Assembly: GCA_019638085.1 (NCBI GenBank)
Contig: JAHBUL010000009.1
Coordinates: 62,001 to 126,000 of the forward strand
DNA length: 64,000 nucleotides
Origin: Flavobacteriales bacterium
GTDB lineage: Bacteria > Bacteroidota > Bacteroidia > Flavobacteriales_F > PHOS-HE28
Direction: 5' to 3'
Shown here: positions 60,145-64,000 of the stretch, one piece after another
Numbering within the stretch: position 1 is the stretch's first letter
How the letters are laid out: the number at the start of each line of letters is the position of its first letter
Translations under genes and position numbers: made by a program
The notes under the pieces: model-generated
Seen by the model: the letters and a program-made list of their open reading frames with translations, nothing else
Told to the model about the DNA's origin: nothing
Database searches by the model: none

Positions 60145-62381
60145 TTTTTCAGCAACACGGCCACCCGTTGATCCAGAGATGCTGACGTGTAGCCCTGCGC
60201 TATTAGCACATCCCTTCCATTGGACCTTTGATCCACTGCGAGTACCTGAAGGATCGCATCGGCAAATGCCTCGGTCCGTTGTTCCACGATGGCCCCGGGG
60301 TACACACCTGCGACCCGTTCTACCACATCACCAACATCGTTACTGACCACCGGCACGTTGCACGCCATGGCTTCCTTTACCATGGTAGGACTTCCTTCTG
60401 CATCGCTGCAAAGCAACACCAGATTGGAGGCATTGATCCAGAACGGCATTTCTGAGGGGCCTACCCCTCCCCGGAGTGCTTCCAAGCGGGCATCCGGTAA
60501 TGACTCGTTCACCAATGCCATTGCCCCTTCTGCGAGGTCAAGCCGTTTAAGTTTCGGGTTTCCTGCGTTGAAAAGCACGACGGCTCCTGAAGTCCAGCCC
60601 AAGCGCGCCCGACATTCCTCCCGATCCATGGGAAGGAACTCCTGCGTATCAGTTCCTATTGGAATAACCTCTACGTCATCACGGCGCCACCAAAGCCGAT
60701 CGCGCAATCCTTGAGAGACACATATGATCCCAGTGGCACCCAGAGCGGCGAACTGGGAGAAGATCCTACCGAACAGGTCCCGGCAAAGTCCATCTGTGGG
60801 TGTCTTGTTCAGATCGCTTCCATGGAACGTGACCACCAAAGGGCAGCGCACGGTGAGGAGTGTAAATAAGGCAGTGACCGTTCCATAGTGTACATGTACC
60901 ACATCCGGCCGGAACATCTGTTCCACTTTTTTCAATTCCCCACGAGCTTTCCATAGTCCTCCCAGAGATGTACGGCTGGTCAGCATGTACTTTTCCACCT
61001 TATAGCCCGGCATCTTACGGATCGCCTCGGCCTGCCGGTGGGAGAACGGCATTCCTGCGGATGCAGGATCTCCCGGGATCACCACGAGCACGCGTAGGGC
61101 ATGATCTGTTGCATGGCCCTTGCTGCGCAGATCATGGCGCATCCATGTGATGCTTCGCCAGGTTAGCCATGCCAACAGAGCGAGAGGAACCACAACAGTA
61201 CCAATTAGGGCAACCGGCAGAATGGGCCAAACCCAAACGTATAAAACGGTGCCCAACCAGAATAAACCGAATGCAGCCAACAAGTTGAAGGTGTTTCGGG
61301 GAGCTGTGTAATAGGCGTCGAGAATACTGCGGAGGGAAACGAACACGCCCATGAAAACGGAACCAACGAAAATGATGCGGCAGGTAGTTTCCATTGCCGC
61401 ACCCGTATCACCCAAATACCATGTCAATAAGGGAGTAGCAATCAGTTGGAACACCGCCACCAAGAGGAGTCCACTTATCAATGCGGTCCACGCCACCCGC
61501 AGTGTACGTTGCTCAAGCTCCGGCCATCGTTTCTTGGCCAGCATGTTGGAAGCGGCAGGCAACAGCAAAAGACTCAAGGGCGAATACGCGGATGCAGCAA
61601 GATTCACCAAGGTGAGCCCGAATGCAACTTGGGCACCCATGGCAAGCCCTTCCACTTGGTTCACAATGTATACTGGCAGGGTGAGCAGACTGGCGAGAAC
61701 CAGATCTCCGGGCACACGTGGCAGTCCGTATCGGAGCAATCGCGAGCGCTCCTTCGCAGGCAGTAATGTCCTTGTGGAGAACAGGACTGGTAACAGACCG
61801 ATCAAACTGAAGATGATCCAAGCCGCAGCCATTGTCCACAGGACCGCGATCAGGTCCGTCCCCCACCACATGGCAGCGTTGGGCACTATGGCCAAGTTCA
61901 ACACCTGCAACAGATTTGCCTTGCCCATTTCCATGCTCCCACGCCAGAAACTATAGATCACGGAGTGCATAAGCAACCCCACGGTTAGTAGCCCAATGGG
62001 CAATGTGAGGTCAGCGTGCGCCGCATCGCCGAAAAAGAGCATGGATAACTGCTCTTGAAATACTGCACACAAGAGCACGATGCCCGCGCTCACTGCTGCC
62101 AGGGGTCTCACCACCGCATGCAATAATCCTACGCGTTCCTCCCTTGTGGCAGCGATCGCGACAAAGCGAACCAATGCTACCCCCAGTCCGAAAAGAAGGA
62201 TGGTCTGCAGAAAGGAAATAGTGCGGCGTACAACGGTATAGGGTTCGAAGCCTTCAGTTCCGAACTGGAGGACCGCCAGCTTATAGACCAGAACGGTGCC
62301 TACGAGCACGAATCCTTCTGCCGCGTACGTAGTAACGTGAACGCGTTGATTCGAGGAGAGTCCGATCCGTGTGATCCTCAT
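60123..62381 (-). CDS. fusion of Wzx-like flippase and GT-B glycosyltransferase
   Basis: The 752-residue protein has two parts. Residues 1 to about 425 hold about twelve membrane helices with the polysaccharide-flippase pattern ('YGLPRVPGDLVLASLLTLPVYIV' and 'RIIFVGSVFMGVFVSLRSILDAYYTAPRN'). Residues about 430-752 are a complete GT-B transferase: 'PDVVHVHYGTVTALFTLLT', 'VEVIPIGTDTQEF' and the donor-binding 'EGSPTMVKEAMACNVPVVSNDVGDVVE' (Glu-x7-Glu). The start may be the ATG at 62399, six codons earlier. The two activities are normally separate proteins. Confidence 0.9.
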   Translation of the reverse strand: MRITRIGLSSNQRVHVTTYAAEGFVLVGTVLVYKLAVLQFGTEGFEPYTVVRRTISFLQTILLFGLGVALVRFVAIAATREERVGLLHAVVRPLAAVSAGIVLLCAVFQEQLSMLFFGDAAHADLTLPIGLLTVGLLMHSVIYSFWRGSMEMGKANLLQVLNLAIVPNAAMWWGTDLIAVLWTMAAAWIIFSLIGLLPVLFSTRTLLPAKERSRLLRYGLPRVPGDLVLASLLTLPVYIVNQVEGLAMGAQVAFGLTLVNLAASAYSPLSLLLLPAASNMLAKKRWPELEQRTLRVAWTALISGLLLVAVFQLIATPLLTWYLGDTGAAMETTCRIIFVGSVFMGVFVSLRSILDAYYTAPRNTFNLLAAFGLFWLGTVLYVWVWPILPVALIGTVVVPLALLAWLTWRSITWMRHDLRSKGHATDHALRVLVVIPGDPASAGMPFSHRQAEAIRKMPGYKVEKYMLTSRTSLGGLWKARGELKKVEQMFRPDVVHVHYGTVTALFTLLTVRCPLVVTFHGSDLNKTPTDGLCRDLFGRIFSQFAALGATGIICVSQGLRDRLWWRRDDVEVIPIGTDTQEFLPMDREECRARLGWTSGAVVLFNAGNPKLKRLDLAEGAMALVNESLPDARLEALRGGVGPSEMPFWINASNLVLLCSDAEGSPTMVKEAMACNVPVVSNDVGDVVERVAGVYPGAIVEQRTEAFADAILQVLAVDQRSNGRDVLIAQGYTSASLDQRVAVLLKNCTWYRE

Positions 62382-62382
62382 T

Positions 62383-64000
62383 TCACGGCTTCGTCTCATT
62401 CGCCCCCTTATGCAAGGCCACCTCCCGCAAAAAGCTCAGCGTGCCTTCCATGCTCCCGTTGCCGTCCTCACCCAAGGGCAACACGGCCACTTCACTTTGT
62501 CTCCACCACAGATGGTCCTTCACTTGCTCATCCGAGCAGATAATGCCGGAAGCGAAAAATGCGGCCACTTGGCTGAACAAGCCTCCCATCCATGGCTTTG
62601 CGATGCCCTTTACCTCTCGCCGGTCCAGATCATCACCCATGAAAGTGACCACCACCGGCACTGTGCTGGTAAGCACACCGAAAAGGGCGGCCACGGAGCC
62701 ATAGTGAACGTGTACGGCATCCGGTCGCTTTTCCCGAAGGAGTTTTTTGAACCTTCTGCGGGCCGCCCACAGTCGCATGAATGAGGTTCGGCTTTCCAAG
62801 TGGAACAGTGTGACCTCGCAGCCCATATCGGCCAATGCTCGTGCTTGCTTCTTGGAGGCGGCGAAGGTGGTACCCTCAGCGCGGTCGGGGATCAGCACCA
62901 CAAGCCTCAATTCACCTGTGGCCCTGGTGCTCAACCGCCTCAACTCACTACGCACGTATCGCACATCGCGCCATGTGGCCCAGCCCAGCCAGAACATGGA
63001 CAGGACCAGCACCACGCCCATGGTGTACCAGGGTGTGGGTATGGCCAAATGCACAACGCTTCCCAGCAACAGGATGCCAAAGGCTGCGGTCAAGTTCATG
63101 CCGTTGCGCGGTGTGTGGAAGTAGGCGTCCAGCACACTGCGCATACCGTTGAAAAAGGCAAAGGGCAAGGCACCGATGAAGATGATGCGGGCCATCGGGA
63201 TGTAGGCGGCACCAGAAGGCCCCAGATAGGCCAGCAACAACGGTTCCGAGAGCAGTTCGAAGCCCAGCATGAGCGCTACCGATGCGGCCAGTATTACCCA
63301 GGTCATCCGGCCGATGCTCTGTTCCAAGGAAGCATGTTCGCCAGCAGCCAGGCGCCCGGCCGTAGCAGGAAGCAGGAGCAGCGCCACAGGGGAGAACGCT
63401 GCTGCGGCCAGGTTCAACAAAGTGGCACCGAAGCCCACTTCGCCACTGACATCAAGCCCATGTGTACGCAGGGCCACATAGCCGGGCACCGTGAGCAGGG
63501 CACCCAAAGCGATATCACCCGGTACGCGCGGCAATCCGTAGCGCAGCAGTTCGCTTCGCTCCCGCCGCATCTTCTTCTTGCGCGGGGCCATGATCGCAGG
63601 CACGATGGAGAGCAGCGGGGTGGCCACCCATGCAATCCCGGTAGCCCATAGCACAGTGACCATGTCCGACCACAGTAGGAATGCTGCGCACGGCGCGATC
63701 GCCAGCACCATCAACTGGACGGCATTGGCGGACACCATGGCCTGCTTCCCACGGAGGAAACCGTAGGCAACACCGTGCAGGCTGATGCCCACCGTCATCA
63801 ATGCCAATGGAGGAATGAGTTCCGCACTGGCCTCCGAGCCGAACACAGCCCATGCCAATGGCTTGGCCAGAAGCACCGACAGCACCATGGTCAACACACT
63901 GAGGGGTACCACCCAGGCCAAAGCACCGCGTAGATAGCCACGCTGCTGTTCGGGCTCCCGGCTCATGGCCACGAAGCGGGTAAGACCTACCATGGCGCCC
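62383..64000 (-). CDS. paralogous flippase-GT fusion with truncated transferase, N-terminus outside window
   Basis: The frame is open to the window edge, so the N-terminus is missing; at least 538 codons are visible. The membrane part is clearly paralogous to its neighbour ('YGLPRVPGDIALGALLTVPGYV' and 'RIIFIGALPFAFFNGMRSVLDAYFHTPRN'). The C-terminal part has only the first GT-B half ('RPDAVHVHYGSVAALFGVLTSTVPVVVTF' through 'EVAVLPLGEDG') and ends with an unrelated tail 'LREVALHKGANETKP'. It lacks the donor-binding half with the Glu-x7-Glu motif. It lies one base before its paralogue. Confidence 0.85.
   Translation of the reverse strand, partial: GAMVGLTRFVAMSREPEQQRGYLRGALAWVVPLSVLTMVLSVLLAKPLAWAVFGSEASAELIPPLALMTVGISLHGVAYGFLRGKQAMVSANAVQLMVLAIAPCAAFLLWSDMVTVLWATGIAWVATPLLSIVPAIMAPRKKKMRRERSELLRYGLPRVPGDIALGALLTVPGYVALRTHGLDVSGEVGFGATLLNLAAAAFSPVALLLLPATAGRLAAGEHASLEQSIGRMTWVILAASVALMLGFELLSEPLLLAYLGPSGAAYIPMARIIFIGALPFAFFNGMRSVLDAYFHTPRNGMNLTAAFGILLLGSVVHLAIPTPWYTMGVVLVLSMFWLGWATWRDVRYVRSELRRLSTRATGELRLVVLIPDRAEGTTFAASKKQARALADMGCEVTLFHLESRTSFMRLWAARRRFKKLLREKRPDAVHVHYGSVAALFGVLTSTVPVVVTFMGDDLDRREVKGIAKPWMGGLFSQVAAFFASGIICSDEQVKDHLWWRQSEVAVLPLGEDGNGSMEGTLSFLREVALHKGANETKP

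Noticed and set aside
1-64000. CRISPR arrays, tRNA/rRNA genes, insertion sequences, prophage or integrase
   Set aside because: No regularly spaced repeats, tRNA T-loop patterns, transposase or integrase motifs were seen on reading.

Overview
This window looks like chromosomal DNA of a Bacteroidota bacterium, probably a fairly GC-rich member of Flavobacteriales. Support: two proteins carry type IX secretion (T9SS) C-terminal sorting regions. Other family hallmarks are a PUR-type DNA/RNA-binding protein, an N-terminally extended NusB, endonuclease I and Bacteroidota-type -7 boxes (TAnnTTTG/TAnnTTCG). Starts mostly lack Shine-Dalgarno sequences. No rRNA, tRNA, CRISPR array, insertion sequence or prophage was seen.

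Layout. (1) 1-11.3 kb, core genes: a cut-off SRPBCC protein, an LPP20-like lipoprotein, a HerA-like ATPase, dodecin, a UPF0173 hydrolase-parA-parB run, ribD-EamA-yigZ, a thioesterase and dnaA with a strong terminator. (2) 11.3-15.2 kb, one minus-strand operon: amino-acid dehydrogenase, nusB, DUF1573 lipoprotein, yajC, coaE and a small membrane protein. (3) 15.4-28.9 kb: an ABC exporter half, PUR protein, rhodanese plus secreted endonuclease I, two fatty/aryl acyl-CoA enzymes, YceI, a universal stress protein, and a glutamate dehydrogenase-transhydrogenase-Gre-like operon. (4) 29-36.4 kb, an unusual minus-strand accessory run. It is headed by an ArsR-family regulator and contains many SRPBCC (AHSA1-like) proteins, three VOC proteins, DoxX, DUF1801, YdeI-like and a rifampin ADP-ribosyltransferase; one SRPBCC gene has an in-frame TGA. 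(5) 36.5-44.9 kb: metallopeptidase-like protein, cytochrome-like DUF3365 lipoprotein, orphan C5 DNA methyltransferase, pyruvate oxidase, AhpD-like protein, phospholipase C-like protein, comB and gcvT. (6) 44.9-64 kb, surface polysaccharide genes in two blocks split by housekeeping genes: glycosyltransferase, epimerase and CapD-type dehydratase; then sugar transferase, aminotransferase, ligase, GT2, polymerase and two tandem paralogues in which a Wzx-like flippase is fused to a GT-B glycosyltransferase. The second of these has lost the catalytic half of its transferase.

The most interesting signals are four. First, a -7 promoter box repeatedly ends only 3-5 bases before the ATG, which predicts leaderless mRNAs. 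Second, the flippase-glycosyltransferase fusion is duplicated with one truncated copy. Third, an inverted repeat sits exactly in the promoter spacer of the ArsR gene heading the SRPBCC cluster. Fourth, glutamate dehydrogenase is tightly linked to a proton-translocating transhydrogenase. All functional calls come from reading motifs; no database search was run.
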